Source: Delphinapterus leucas
Lineage: Eukaryota; Chordata; Mammalia; Artiodactyla; Monodontidae
Assembly (NCBI RefSeq): GCF_002288925.2
Contig: NW_022098000.1
Span: forward strand, 20,284,281-20,348,280
Direction: 5' to 3'
Length of the DNA: 64,000 nt
Under the pieces are notes generated by a model. That model did not search any database. It saw only the letters and a list, made by a program, of their open reading frames with translations, and had not been told where the DNA came from. The stretch's first letter is position 1. The number at the start of each line of letters is the position of its first letter. The position numbers and the translations under genes are program-made. This document shows positions 44,961-54,959 of this stretch, piece after piece.

Positions 44961-46044
44961 CAACATACCGCACTGTCTCTCTAAAAACAAATAAACAATG
45001 ACAATGGCAACAAAAACAGTACATTAAAAAGTGTGATAAAGAAAGGAGGATATCCAGTAGGAAACAGAGGAATACTTTGTCTCTGCATCATTATCTCAGC
45101 TGGTCAGCTGTTCTTGCTAAGCCCTCTGGTCATTGTCCTTGTTTGTAGATCTGTGTATCATGTGTGAAACACACAATACCTTTTTCATAGTGTCTGTCTT
45201 CTGAGAATTTCAAAATTCACATAATAAATATTTCCTGGTGTCTTAGTAAATGTTTTTTGTTGTTTTATCTAGTAATAATCCTTGTTTAACACAAATTAAG
45301 CTTCAGAGAGTTGAAAAGTTTGTACCCATTCCCAGTCTGCAAATAATGCATGCTCTGAGATTATATTCATAGTGTTTTTTCTTGACTAGTGGTTTCCTGT
45401 TATTGGGCTCAGAAAATGCATATAAAAAGTGCAAACATTACTGGCATAAATATGGTATGTCACCAAAAACTGCTGTGGAAACTCAAAGATAGATAAGAAA
45501 TAATGAGGCTTATAGATTCATTAGCATTTGAATGATGAAACATGTATATGTGTTACTTCTTTGATCAATACTGCCCTGGAGGGAAAGTACTGTATTTAAT
45601 TGTCTTTCACAGACCTTCCACTGTGGACATCTGGTTGTTATGCAGTCCTGTAGCAGGACATTTCATTGCCTCAGTGTTGTAGAATTCAAGTTGCTATTTT
45701 ATTACCAGCGATGGTATATGTTATGAGAAAAACGTATGAAAAGCATGGTCAAAATGCTGGAAACACAGCCAGGAGGGTGCCTCTATTCTCTCTGCATTGC
45801 CTGGACTTGACTAGGAGGCATGCTATAGGTAAACATGTCATATCATTCTAGGTAGTTTTCAAATTTGAGTGTTTTATTATATGTGTTGTTTTAATTATCT
45901 ACATCTGTGAGCTATTTCATTAGATGAGTTCCACTGCATTATGAATGCTTCCTTTTCGTAGACGCCTTTCATTTTGAAATCTCACAAATTTGTGAACTTT
46001 GCATATGCATAAAAGGCCAAGGCAATGTTTAATTGTGGGGAAAA
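44961..46044. other. unassigned non-coding sequence
   Basis: A weak antisense MIR-like segment lies near 45285-45360. Otherwise nothing recognisable. Confidence 0.35.
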
Positions 46045-46240
46045 AATCAAGTGCATTAGAGGCAGAGAGACCTGGCATCAAGTGCTGACATCATTGTTTT
46101 CCAGCTATGTGATTTTTCAGGAAATTATTCAATCCATGAATGCGTTACTTTCCCAATCTGTGAAATGGGGACATTAGTACCTATCTCATGGAATCTTAAA
46201 CAAGTAGCACAAATAAAAAAGCCTGACTCATTGTGTAAAT
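46045..46240 (+). mobile_element. MIR SINE fossil
   Basis: Sense MIR: 'gaggcagagagacctggcat', 'gttttccagctatgtgattt', 'gttactttcccaatctgtga', 'aatggggacattagtaccta', 'tctcatggaatcttaaacaa'. Confidence 0.8.
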
Positions 46241-46279
46241 TATTTTCTTTCTCCCTTTTACCTCTTCTCAGTTATCTGT

Positions 46280-46427
46280 ACTGACGAAGTATTCAGAGTG
46301 AGCTAGTGTACGTAGTAATAATCTAAAACAAAATTTAGTAAAAGTTTATTTTTTTTAACTAGAAATGTATTAGATGATGTTTATGGGGGAGGGGCAGAGG
46401 TTTGCCTAGTTGAAGCTTGTATTAAAA
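46280..46427 (+). repeat. left arm of a 148-base inverted repeat
   Basis: This arm and 48019-48166 are reverse complements over 148 bases with two mismatches (near 46286 g/a and near 46410 g/c), including an identical 8-base T/A run. Neither arm resembles a transposon I know. The match stops abruptly at both ends. See the matching arm and the findings. Confidence 0.97.
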
Positions 46428-47430
46428 TTAGGTACCTCGGTGCTGGCCAGTTAACGTGGAGGAGTGTGCTGCAGAAGCAAACACACGGCTGATGGGAGCT
46501 AGCAGCCAGTGTGGATGTCAAATATACCCTGAATAATCTGTAAGTGGATAACTGAGAATTTCTTATATTTAGTTTCTATGCTTATGACCTGGTGGCACAC
46601 ATGAGGGATGGGGTAATCCAGGAGTTAATGGAGGGCAAATTTTAAAATGCCCCGAAACTTATCTTGCTATAGAGAAGGATGCCGGTGCCTACCAGGTTTC
46701 TGCTTGTTAATTTCTGTGGTTGCTGCTACTGGGGAGATTGTCCTCATTTGCATTGTCTTTCAGTGACCTACCTGGAGGCAAACACCTGCAGACACTTTAT
46801 GTTCACAGAAGTATCACTTGGGACAGAGACCCACATCCATTCAGTGCAGCCAACTATGTTAAAATAACATTATGGGCAAATATTTCAAAGCTTAACATTT
46901 CAAATGGTCGCTTCACATACTATTTTACCCTCTCTTATTGCTCTTGAGTAATATATATCGCTGCCAACATAACTTCTTGGCCACTCCTTGGCCCTGTGTT
47001 TTTAACTTTTCAGATGGAATTCTTACAGAGTTTTAATTGTAGGTTCAGTAGCTGCATTCACTTTTTTTAAGAGAAAAGAAAAAGTCCCTGGTGAAAGAAT
47101 GACTTGATTTCAGTGGGGAAAAAAAAAAGAATAAAAAAATAAAGCGGAAATGCATTTGGAAATGCGATTAGTTATATGTTACTTACAAATTATGCATGTG
47201 TGTATGATTACATATTAAAGAGATCTGTTATAAAATTTATCATTTGCATATTGTACCATATATAAATTTGTTTATTCTAAATATAAGTATATATGTATGT
47301 ATAATGAAAAATATATATTGTCCACATAATTATAATTTATAAATTTTACATTGGAAGAAAAATGGTCTGGACAGGAAAATTCTGAATGTGTATTAGCATT
47401 TTTTAAGAGGTATAAGTTTTTAAAAAAAAA
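46428..47430. other. left part of the inverted-repeat spacer
   Basis: No gene seen. An AT-rich stretch lies at 47275-47325. Open frames at 46679-46947 overlap in two plus-strand frames and have no recognisable protein content. Confidence 0.4.
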
Positions 47431-47438
47431 TTATGTCC

Positions 47439-47635
47439 GGGGCTTTCCTGGTGGCGCAGTGGTTGAGAGTCCGCCTGCTGATGCAGGGGACATGGGTTCG
47501 TGCCCCGGTCCGGGAAGATCCCACATGCCGCGGAGCGGCTGGGCCCGTGAGCCATGGCCGCTGAGCCTGCGCGTCCGGCAACGGGAGAGGCCACAACAGT
47601 GAGAGGCCCGCGTACCGCAAAAAAAAAAAAAAAAA
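47439..47635 (+). mobile_element. CHR-type SINE with a body deletion
   Basis: Sense copy inside the inverted-repeat spacer. A target duplication of about 17 bases (aaaaaaaaattatgtcc) lies at 47422-47438 and 47627-47643. Compared with the other copies, about 13 bases are missing after 'gcctgcgcgtccgg' (47579), the segment that reads agcctgtgctccg elsewhere. Otherwise CpG-rich and young-looking. Confidence 0.95.
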
Positions 47636-47643
47636 TTATGTCC

Positions 47644-48018
47644 TTTGACATAGAATTCAGAATTCTCCGAAATAATGGTTTGGAGTTGAAATGTTTCCTT
47701 TCTTGAATTAATGTTCAAAGTCTTGTTTTATTTAATTAATTTATTTTTATTTGTATGTATGTATGTGCTTTAATAGTTATAGCAAAATAGATTCAGCTAG
47801 TTTGGGGTTACATGAGATTTTTTTTTTTTAAAGTACTTCTTCCCTCTGTAATGTCAAGATACTGTTTACACTGAAGCTATAAACTTTATGTTGGCTTAGT
47901 TACAGAGCTCACTGAAGGAGGAAATGAGTCATATTTAAAGAAAAATAGGTTAACAATTTTCAAAGTGATCATGACAGATTAAAATGTTTAGCACAAATGC
48001 AGTCAAAATGCATTTTAC
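47644..48018. other. right part of the inverted-repeat spacer
   Basis: Unassigned AT-rich sequence with (TGTA)n-like units near 47751-47765. Confidence 0.4.
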
Positions 48019-48166
48019 TTTTAATACAAGCTTCAAGTAGGCAAACCTCTGCCCCTCCCCCATAAACATCATCTAATACATTTCTAGTTAAAAAAAATAA
48101 ACTTTTACTAAATTTTGTTTTAGATTATTACTACGTACACTAGCTCACTCTGAATACTTTGTCAGT
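48019..48166 (-). repeat. right arm of the 148-base inverted repeat
   Basis: Reverse complement of 46280-46427. Spacer 1,591 bases. Arm identity is about 98.6 percent, well above that of the surrounding ancient repeats. Confidence 0.97.
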
Positions 48167-48880
48167 TATTATTTTTTTTAATGGCTGAAATAACTAAAAA
48201 GTCTGCCTTAAAGACTTCTTTCCCTTAGGCAGCCATACTTAAAGATTCTGGTGTTTAGGTTTTAGCTTTTCATTTAGCCCCTACTTAACCATGGAAATAA
48301 AGAATAAAATTTGGGGTATTTTATATACATGACATTCACCAATTAATCTTTTTACTGGTATTGAGAAGCATCAGGTAAATCCTCTAACGACTACTGGTGG
48401 TAGATTGGGTTCATGTGTATTTTGAAGAAGAGGAAACTGAGAGACAGAAAGGAAATATTATGTTACATACACATGCAGAGACGGGATGTGGTCATAAATA
48501 TATTCTACTTAACGATCCTAGGACTCACATTATAAGAGCAAACAGCAGATGAACTCCCATTTCCAGTAAGGCTACAAAGCCCCTGGCCAAGACACCTTCA
48601 TTCCTTCATTGCCATGCAATAGCTATCATCCTGCTAGCGCCTGCGTCTTTTCTCCTCAACTCGACTGCGGCTTATGAGGATTTATACTTTCTTATTACCG
48701 TCCTAGTCCACTCTGTCCAACATTCTACTTTCCATAAGGATCAAGTTTTATTAGATATTTGGTCGAAAAAAATTCCTGTGAGTATTGTAGTGCACATAGA
48801 ATGATTTACTTTATAGAGTTAAAATATTTGAAGAAATGAAAGGAATACAGTGGATGCTAAAATAAGTGAGGCTTTTTAGA
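48167..48880. other. unassigned; weak MIR trace
   Basis: 48395-48500 may be an antisense MIR ('gaagaggaaactgagagaca' then 'acatgcagagacgggatgtg'). The rest is not recognised. Confidence 0.35.
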
Positions 48881-48884
48881 AATT

Positions 48885-49010
48885 ATTATTATTTTTTAAA
48901 AACTTTTTATTTTATATTGGGGTACAGCCAATTAACAATGTTGTGATAGTTTCAGGTGCACAGCAATGATATCTATTGATGTGATTCATACATCTCGGAA
49001 CTAAGTTCAG
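48885..49010 (-). mobile_element. L1 3' end
   Basis: 'ttgggg', 'tacagccaattaacaatgtt', 'gtgatagtttcaggtgcaca' then gcaatga is the antisense extreme 3' end of a cetartiodactyl L1. 5'-truncated to about 125 bases. The target duplication is unclear. Confidence 0.8.
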
Positions 49011-49059
49011 TATCACCTGTTATGGCTTTTAATAACGGTTACTTTCTATTTTCTTCTAG

Positions 49060-49191
49060 GAAACCATCAGGTGTCTCCTGGGCCCATAACAGAATCTGCC
49101 TGCTCTTCCTGAGCAGAATTCAAGATTCTCTGTTCTCCCGGGCCATAGCCACTAAGTGGGGAAGCTGAGGCATTTCTACTCCTCAGATCAG
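49060..49191 (+). other. exon-like segment (speculative)
   Basis: A good acceptor (polypyrimidine run ending 'tttctattttcttctag' at 49059) and donor (atcag|gtaaaa after 49191) bracket 132 bases. One frame is open for 35 codons before a stop, too short to argue coding. If real, it would be a non-coding exon. Such pairs also occur by chance. Confidence 0.15.
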
Positions 49192-49859
49192 GTAAAATAC
49201 ATCGTAGCTTCAAGAGAAGAGTAGCTTGATTTTGTTTGGATCTGAATTCTCCATAATGGAGAATTGTAATAATCACATGTTGAATATATTTGCTGCTATT
49301 TTCATTTCCCTTGTATAGAATAATCCAGCCAGGGAGAGTTTGGGGGAAGAAACTGGAAATGTATAGAACTGCTAGGAAGAGATGCACCAACCCCTCGTTA
49401 GAATTTGAGACCAGCTCAGCTGATTAGTGGATAGACACACTAAGACACCACACTTCCTCCCTCTGATGGAATCCATGTTAATTTTGAAAATCTAAAACCA
49501 AAGACTCATTACCCCCAAGAGGATGTGTTCTAAGTCAAGGTGCAGAAGAGGCCAATGGATGTGCCCGGCATATCCATCCCACAGCCCCGTGGGTGTATAG
49601 TAGAATCAGAAGTTGCCAGGATAAATTTCTCCCCAAGCAATCTCTTTTCCTAGTTTTTCCATGAAGAAACCTGACACAAATCTGAAAATATTCATTTCTA
49701 ATTACCAGTGTCTTCATTTGCAAGTCCTGTTCGTTTTTCCTTCTCCCGCTCCCAGCCCACCTGCTCTGACCCCTGGTACATTTCAGAGAGGGGAAGAGAA
49801 TCCAGGAGGAAAGACTGTGAACTTAGCCACAAAATAAGTCAAGGGAGAAATGAAGTACT
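49192..49859. other. unassigned non-coding sequence
   Basis: No repeat or gene recognised. Confidence 0.4.
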
Positions 49860-50110
49860 AATTAAGAAAGCCGGGGTGTTATGCAAATGCTCCTGCACCA
49901 AAGGCAGCCTAATGAGTGTGCCCGGAGTGGCTGGGCGTCTTCGCTGCGCTGACAGCTGGCTCCCAGGAAGGTCAGGCGCAGGCGGGGCGAGAGAGCATAA
50001 TCCTTCAGATTGGCAGCTCTGCCCCCTGGTCACCGTTTGATTATCTCCCAAATTGCTGTATTTCACAGAGATAATGATTTTTTATGGTCACAGATTTGAA
50101 GACAACTGCT
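49860..50110. promoter_or_regulatory. GC-richer candidate regulatory island
   Basis: A perfect octamer ATGCAAAT (49881-49888) precedes a patch at 49921-49990 with seven CpGs in 70 bases, outside any SINE. A CTCF-like word, GCCCCCTGGTCA (50021-50032), deviates at the last two positions from the usual ...TGGTGG. An E-box CAGCTG lies near 49953. There is no TATA box, so an enhancer is as likely as a promoter. Confidence 0.35.
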
Positions 50111-50609
50111 GTATCCTCAGGGTTGTCATTCTGCAAGGAGCTGAGGCTGCTTCCTTCAGAGGACAGAGAGGGGAGAGAGAGTTTCTTCTCCTTTTCTCTC
50201 CCTTGCAACTTCCTGGAATGTTTTCTTATCATCATGAAAGCAATATCTATTATTAAGGGAACCACCCCAGTTCTGATTAGTCCCAACCCTTTTCCTGTTC
50301 CTTATCCAGTGCTTGGGTCTGGAAGTCTCTTACTCTGCTCTTCCAAGTGTTCCAGAACTTTCTCACACTCAGGAGAAGGATGCTGTTCTCTCTGCATACC
50401 TCAAATTTTCTGTACGTAAAATGAGAAGAGGAAGGTTCACCTGGTGCCTCTTAAGAATCATGTGTATGAGTGTAAGAGTGAATGTGGATGTGTGTGTGGG
50501 GGGGTAATTCATCTGCACCATTACTTGCGGCCCATCTGGGAGCTCAGGACGGAGCAGGTCACCTCCGCTGAACCCAGGTGGAGCTTGCCCAAGGTGGGGA
50601 ATGAGGCTG
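50111..50609. other. unassigned non-coding sequence
   Basis: The open frame at 50084-50419 has no recognisable content. A G-run lies near 50495-50503. Confidence 0.35.
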
Positions 50610-50620
50610 TGAGTTCTTTT

Positions 50621-50830
50621 TTTAAAATGTTTATTGAAATGCAGTTGATTTACAATGCTGTGTAAGTTTCAGGTGTACAGCAAAGTGATTCAATTTTATA
50701 TATATATGTACGTAAGTATACATATATATATATTCTTTTTTAGATTGTTTTCTATTATAGGTCATTACAAGATATTGAGTATAGTATACTGTGCTATATA
50801 GTAGGTCCTTGTTGGTCGATCAATATCATT
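50621..50830 (-). mobile_element. L1 3' end
   Basis: 'attgaaatgcagttgattta', 'caatgctgtgtaagtttcag', 'gtgtacagcaaagtgattca', then an expanded (AT)n/(GTAC) stretch at 50696-50732 and 'gtgctatatagtaggtcctt'. An 11-base target duplication (tgagttctttt) lies at 50610-50620 and 50831-50841. Young, 5'-truncated. Confidence 0.9.
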
Positions 50831-51036
50831 TGAGTTCTTTTAAAAAGCCCTCAAGGTGGAAACTTTTGCCTGGGGTTCCCAAGTAGGATTTTCATTTAAT
50901 TCTGATGTAAAAGCAATCAGGAAAAAAAAATGTTTAACCATATGATTACTCCCCTTGAAGACTGGTTTATTTAACATTAGTTAAATGATTACTTGTGAGC
51001 TCAGGACTAAAAAGAGCATACTTATTTTTCTTTAAG

Positions 51037-51148
51037 AGAGTGACCACCGAAGTTGCGAAGTTCCAGTGTGAACTTGATTGTCTATTGATACTGAGACGTG
51101 ACTGTAATAATCTGAACCCAGTTTCTGCAAGGATGCTCTTCTGACCTG
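51037..51148 (+). other. exon-like segment (speculative)
   Basis: Acceptor 'cttatttttctttaag' ends at 51036 and donor acctg|gtaagt follows 51148. The first frame is open for 35 codons with a stop just before the donor. No protein similarity recognised. It could be a non-coding RNA exon, a conserved element or chance. Confidence 0.15.
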
Positions 51149-51815
51149 GTAAGTGAACATCAAGGTTTTACCACTGGAAGCGCTGCAACTTGGAAACCAT
51201 CATGTTTCAGTTCAGCCTTAATTATTTCAACATTGCTGGCATTTTAATATTTATGAAGAAAAGGATTGCCTGGAATTCATATTTTAAATCAATTCTCTCA
51301 TCTTAATTGAAGGAAAGGTAAACAGTGTAAATGAAACCCACTTGGCTTGAGGTCTTGCTGATGTGAATCTAGAAAACACAAATTCAAAGGTGGCTTGATT
51401 TTATCCTGTTTCCTATCAAATATTAATTTCCTAATATTTTTCACTGTTTCTACTGTATTTAGTTAATATGCATTTATTTTATTTTAAAGTATGGAAGTTA
51501 TTTATATGTGGGGGTCTATGCGTTGATCTACAGAGCTGTCTTCAGAATTTAAAAAAGGGAATATGCTATCATTTATCTTCCCATATCTGCAACTAGAAAA
51601 AATGCAAAACTGAGCGCTTCTGCAGGTTGACTACCCACACATGCATCAGCAGGTCTAGCCATTTTTTTTTAACCTGAAAGGCCTGTCTCTACTCCTAGAT
51701 AAGTTTACATTGAGAAATATGTTACTAGCCTCACTAGAGAGATAAGATGCTTCCTTGGCATTTTGGTGCACATTCATATTATGAGTAACAAAGCCTGATT
51801 TTTTTTTTTAGGCAT
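51149..51815. other. unassigned, repeat-poor sequence
   Basis: No transposon recognised. 51200-51330 contains TAATT-type words ('cagccttaattatttcaaca') and might be conserved. Confidence 0.35.
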
Positions 51816-51819
51816 TATA

Positions 51820-51990
51820 ATCGGCCCTCTGTATTCTCAGGGGATTGATTCCAGGATCCCTGCAGATACCAAAATCCATGGATACCTTTTACAAAATGTT
51901 GTAGTACAGTTGGCCCTCGGTATCCATGGGATCCAGATCCGTGGTTGGTTGAATCCCTGGACGGAACCTGTGTATAGTGAGGACTGCCTG
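51820..51990. mobile_element. MER2-type Tigger fragment, rearranged
   Basis: TA dinucleotides flank it (51818-51819 and 51991-51992). The left end reads 'cggccctctgtattctcagg', 'ggattgattccaggatccct', 'gcagataccaaaatccatgg'. The right end reads 'ccgtggttggttgaatccct'. Between them, at 51905, a second terminus-like motif (cagttggccctcggtatcc) appears where the interior should be. Much shorter than the copy at 32611. Confidence 0.75.
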
Positions 51991-52049
51991 TAAATTATTT
52001 TTCAACAATTTCAATGATTCTTACCAAGTATTGCTCTACGAGTAAAGGA

Positions 52050-52620
52050 AAAAAAAAAAAAACATTTAGCAAGGTTAGGAGGGCAAGGTGAAGGGATTGG
52101 GATTGCTGTTCTAGATGGGCTGGCCACGGCTCTTGAGCAGCTGGTATTGAGCTGAGACTCGGAAAGCCATGTGCATATCAAGGAGAAGAGTGTCCAGACA
52201 GAAGAAACAGGGGAGGTCATGCATGGCTTGTTTGAGAAATAGCAAGGAGAGCATTGTGTCTGGAATGGAGTATATACAAGGGAAAGGGTGGGAGACGAGC
52301 ACTGGGCATGGCTTGGAACCAGGTCATGGATGTTTTATAGATGATGGGGGGAGCGTGGATTCTGTTCTAAGTGGAATGGACAGCTTTAAACAGCCTTCTG
52401 CAGATGGATGTTGAGGATTTCCACTGTTCACAATGATGAAAACACTGAAGTGGACATCCTTGCGTATAAACCTTTGTATGTGTACATTCATTCATCCATT
52501 AAATAAATATTATTGAGCGCCACTCTGTGCCACTGCTGTGCTAGGCACTGGGGATCCAGTTGTGGAGAGAGCAGACATAGTCTTTCCAACACAGAGCTTA
52601 TAGTATATGGGGTATATGAG
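52050..52620 (-). mobile_element. L2 LINE 3' half
   Basis: Antisense L2 body with 'ggtcatgcatggcttgtttg', 'gagcgtggattctgttctaa', 'gtggaatggacagctttaaa', then the terminal region 'attcattcatccattaaata', 'gctgtgctaggcactgggga' and 'aacacagagcttatagtata' at 52490-52620. The segment order suggests two L2 pieces, not one. Confidence 0.6.
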
Positions 52621-52639
52621 CTCCTATATTTATCTTCAG

Positions 52640-53645
52640 TGTATATTTTAATTATTTTTAATTATAATGAAATATAGATATGAAATTACTCCATCAAAAT
52701 GGATGCTCATTTCAAATCATACATACATACATGGATTATATATTTAAAAGTAAATATCCATACTGTTCCCAAGAAAAGTTGTACCACTGTACAACTGTAC
52801 AGTCATATAGTGTCATTTCTAAATATGTAGAACATGCAAATGTTATAATGCTATAAGGACTAACTTTCCATGTTGATCACTGTGGAAATATTAAGTGTAT
52901 CTGCAGCATACATTTCTGAGTGGAATTGCTGGCTCACATGGTATGTTCATTTATAATTTTTTGGATAGTGCCAAACTTACGTCCATAGAGGTTGTACTAA
53001 GCAGTGTATGAAAGTGTTGTTTCACATAAACTACCTGCCTCCTTGATAGGTGCAAAATAGTATCTGTGTCGTTGCAATTTGCATTTCCCTGATTAGGAAT
53101 GAGTTTGAGCATAGTTTAATATGTTTTAGAGCCATTTATTTGTATTTCTTTTTTTTGGTGAATTTTCTGTTAACGCATTTTTTTTTTTTTTGTGCGGTAC
53201 GCGGGCCTCTCACTGCTGTGGCCTCTCCCGTTGCGGAGCACAGGCTCCAGATGCGCAGGCTCAGCGGCCATGGCTCACGGGCCCAGCCGCTCCGCGGCAC
53301 GTGGGATCCGCCCGGACTGGGGCACGAACCCGCGTCCCCTACATCGGCAGGTGGACTCTCAACCACTGTGCCACCAGGGAAGACCTGTTAATGCATTTTG
53401 CCCATTTTTTTTGGCACTAGTTTGTTGGTATATTTATTATTTATTTATATAAGCTCCTTGTGTTTTAAAGAAGTATGTGTTACACATATGTTCCCCAGTT
53501 AGTAATCTTTTTCGTTTTGGTTTTACTTATGGAAGTTTTTGCCACACACAGATTTTTTTTTATTTTTATAGAATTGAATTATTCTATCTTTTCTTTTATG
53601 GGTTTAATGTTTTGTTTTCTAGGGGAAGGTTTAAATGAGTTGCAG
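52640..53645 (-). mobile_element. old L1 3' region, split by a SINE
   Basis: 'gtggaattgctggctcacat', 'gccaaacttacgtccataga', 'aatttgcatttccctgatta' lie left of the SINE. 'ttttgcccatttttt', 'agctccttgtgttttaaaga', 'tttatggaagtttttgccac' type sequence lies to the right. Order and strand agree with antisense old L1. The first 200 bases are weaker. Confidence 0.65.
53181..53384 (-). mobile_element. CHR-type SINE nested in old L1
   Basis: Full-length antisense copy. A 15-base target duplication (ctgttaacgcatttt / ctgttaatgcatttt, one C/T change) lies at 53167-53181 and 53385-53399. CpG-rich and well preserved. Confidence 0.95.
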
Positions 53646-53754
53646 ATTCTATAAATTCATAAGATTCTGGTTTGAGTTTATAATTATGTCTGCCTTTCTC
53701 TCTTCTTCTGAATTTAAGTTGTTTGAGAGCAGAATTTGTGTGAATTAACTTGTA

Positions 53755-53935
53755 TAAATGGCTTTATATGAACGAATCCATTTAATCCCCATAATATCCC
53801 AAAGAAGTTGGTACAATTATTATTGTCATTTTACAGAGGAGTAACCTGAGGCTCAGAGAGTTTGAGTCACTTGCTCAGTATCACGCAGCTACCAAGTTAA
53901 GGTGTCAGGATTCCAGATCATGTATTAGGATGCAT
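53755..53935 (-). mobile_element. MIR SINE fossil
   Basis: 'aatccatttaatccccataa', 'attattgtcattttacagag', 'gagtaacctgaggctcagag', 'agtttgagtcacttgctcag', then 'tatcacgcagctaccaagtt' in antisense MIR order. Confidence 0.85.
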
Positions 53936-54955
53936 GGGAGGCATAGTCAATGAAAGTTAACAGATTTTTCTGTAGAACAGAATCAACTGTTGCAATCTGT
54001 GACCATGGGATACCAAGTGTCACCATAATCACCCTCTCCCAGACCCCGACTCCCCCCCAACATAGATGAACCATCCCGAGACAGCTGTGCAAAAGGTATA
54101 TTTTCCAAAATCATATGTAAAAGAGTCTAAAGCTGAACTTATTGAACAACTTATTGAACAACAAATCTTTCTCATATAGAGACATTAAAAATTGGGAATT
54201 CCTTCCCTGCCCCTCCTTATACCAAGAGAGGTTTGCATACCAAGCTTTCTAGACTTATCTGTGGGGTTGAGCTTAAGCCATCAGCCAAGCAGAAACCTAT
54301 TGATGACCTAGAACTGGACAACAGTGGATTTAGGCATGGGCAACACCAAGAGGTATGAGTCATGTAAGTTTTTAAGCTCTAATGTGCTCCCCATTTGGAA
54401 CTGCACAACACCTGGGTGCTGCATTTGATTTGCAGCATCTGTATGGGCAGGGAAACTTAAAGGAGCCTTCAAAGAGGCAGCATGCTGGCACTGCCCTCTT
54501 GAATGGGGTTTCTGGTTAACAAATTGATCAACTGGGCAGTCATTCCATCTGAATACCCATACTAAACAAAACTAAAAATGCTACCTTTGCACATTTTCAG
54601 ACAATAAATATATCTTAGAAGTTTGTCTTTGTGGCAACCTCTGCGTTCCTATTGAAGGAACATCATTAATCACTTCATTCAATGTTGGCTATGTTTATCA
54701 ATTTTTCACCCCAGAAGCATTTTTCATTATTTTTAAGTGAGTAATGCTAACTATAAGCATTAAAGTAAAATCACTTTGCTTCCTTTTAACCCTAGACTTG
54801 ACTTTTCTGTATCTAAGTATCCAGTCTCCTATGCCCAGCACCACTGATAAAAATGTAGGAAATTGACCGCAGTTTATTCAATGTATGTTTAGTGTGAACC
54901 TGCTACTTGCCAGGAAATCTGAACCCCTGAATTCCAGGACTCAGAACCATCACCA
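53936..54955. other. unassigned non-coding sequence
   Basis: A 13-base tandem duplication (acttattgaacaa twice) lies at about 54137-54162. Otherwise nothing recognisable. Confidence 0.4.
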
Positions 54956-54959
54956 TGGT

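Noticed and set aside
46280..48166. Inverted repeat as terminal repeats of a DNA transposon
   Set aside because: No target-site duplication is visible outside the arms, there is no transposase in the spacer, and the ends do not resemble known families. An inverted duplication fits better.
49708..50040. 110-codon plus-strand open frame over the CpG-rich patch
   Set aside because: CpG-rich sequence lacks stops by composition, and no protein similarity is recognised.
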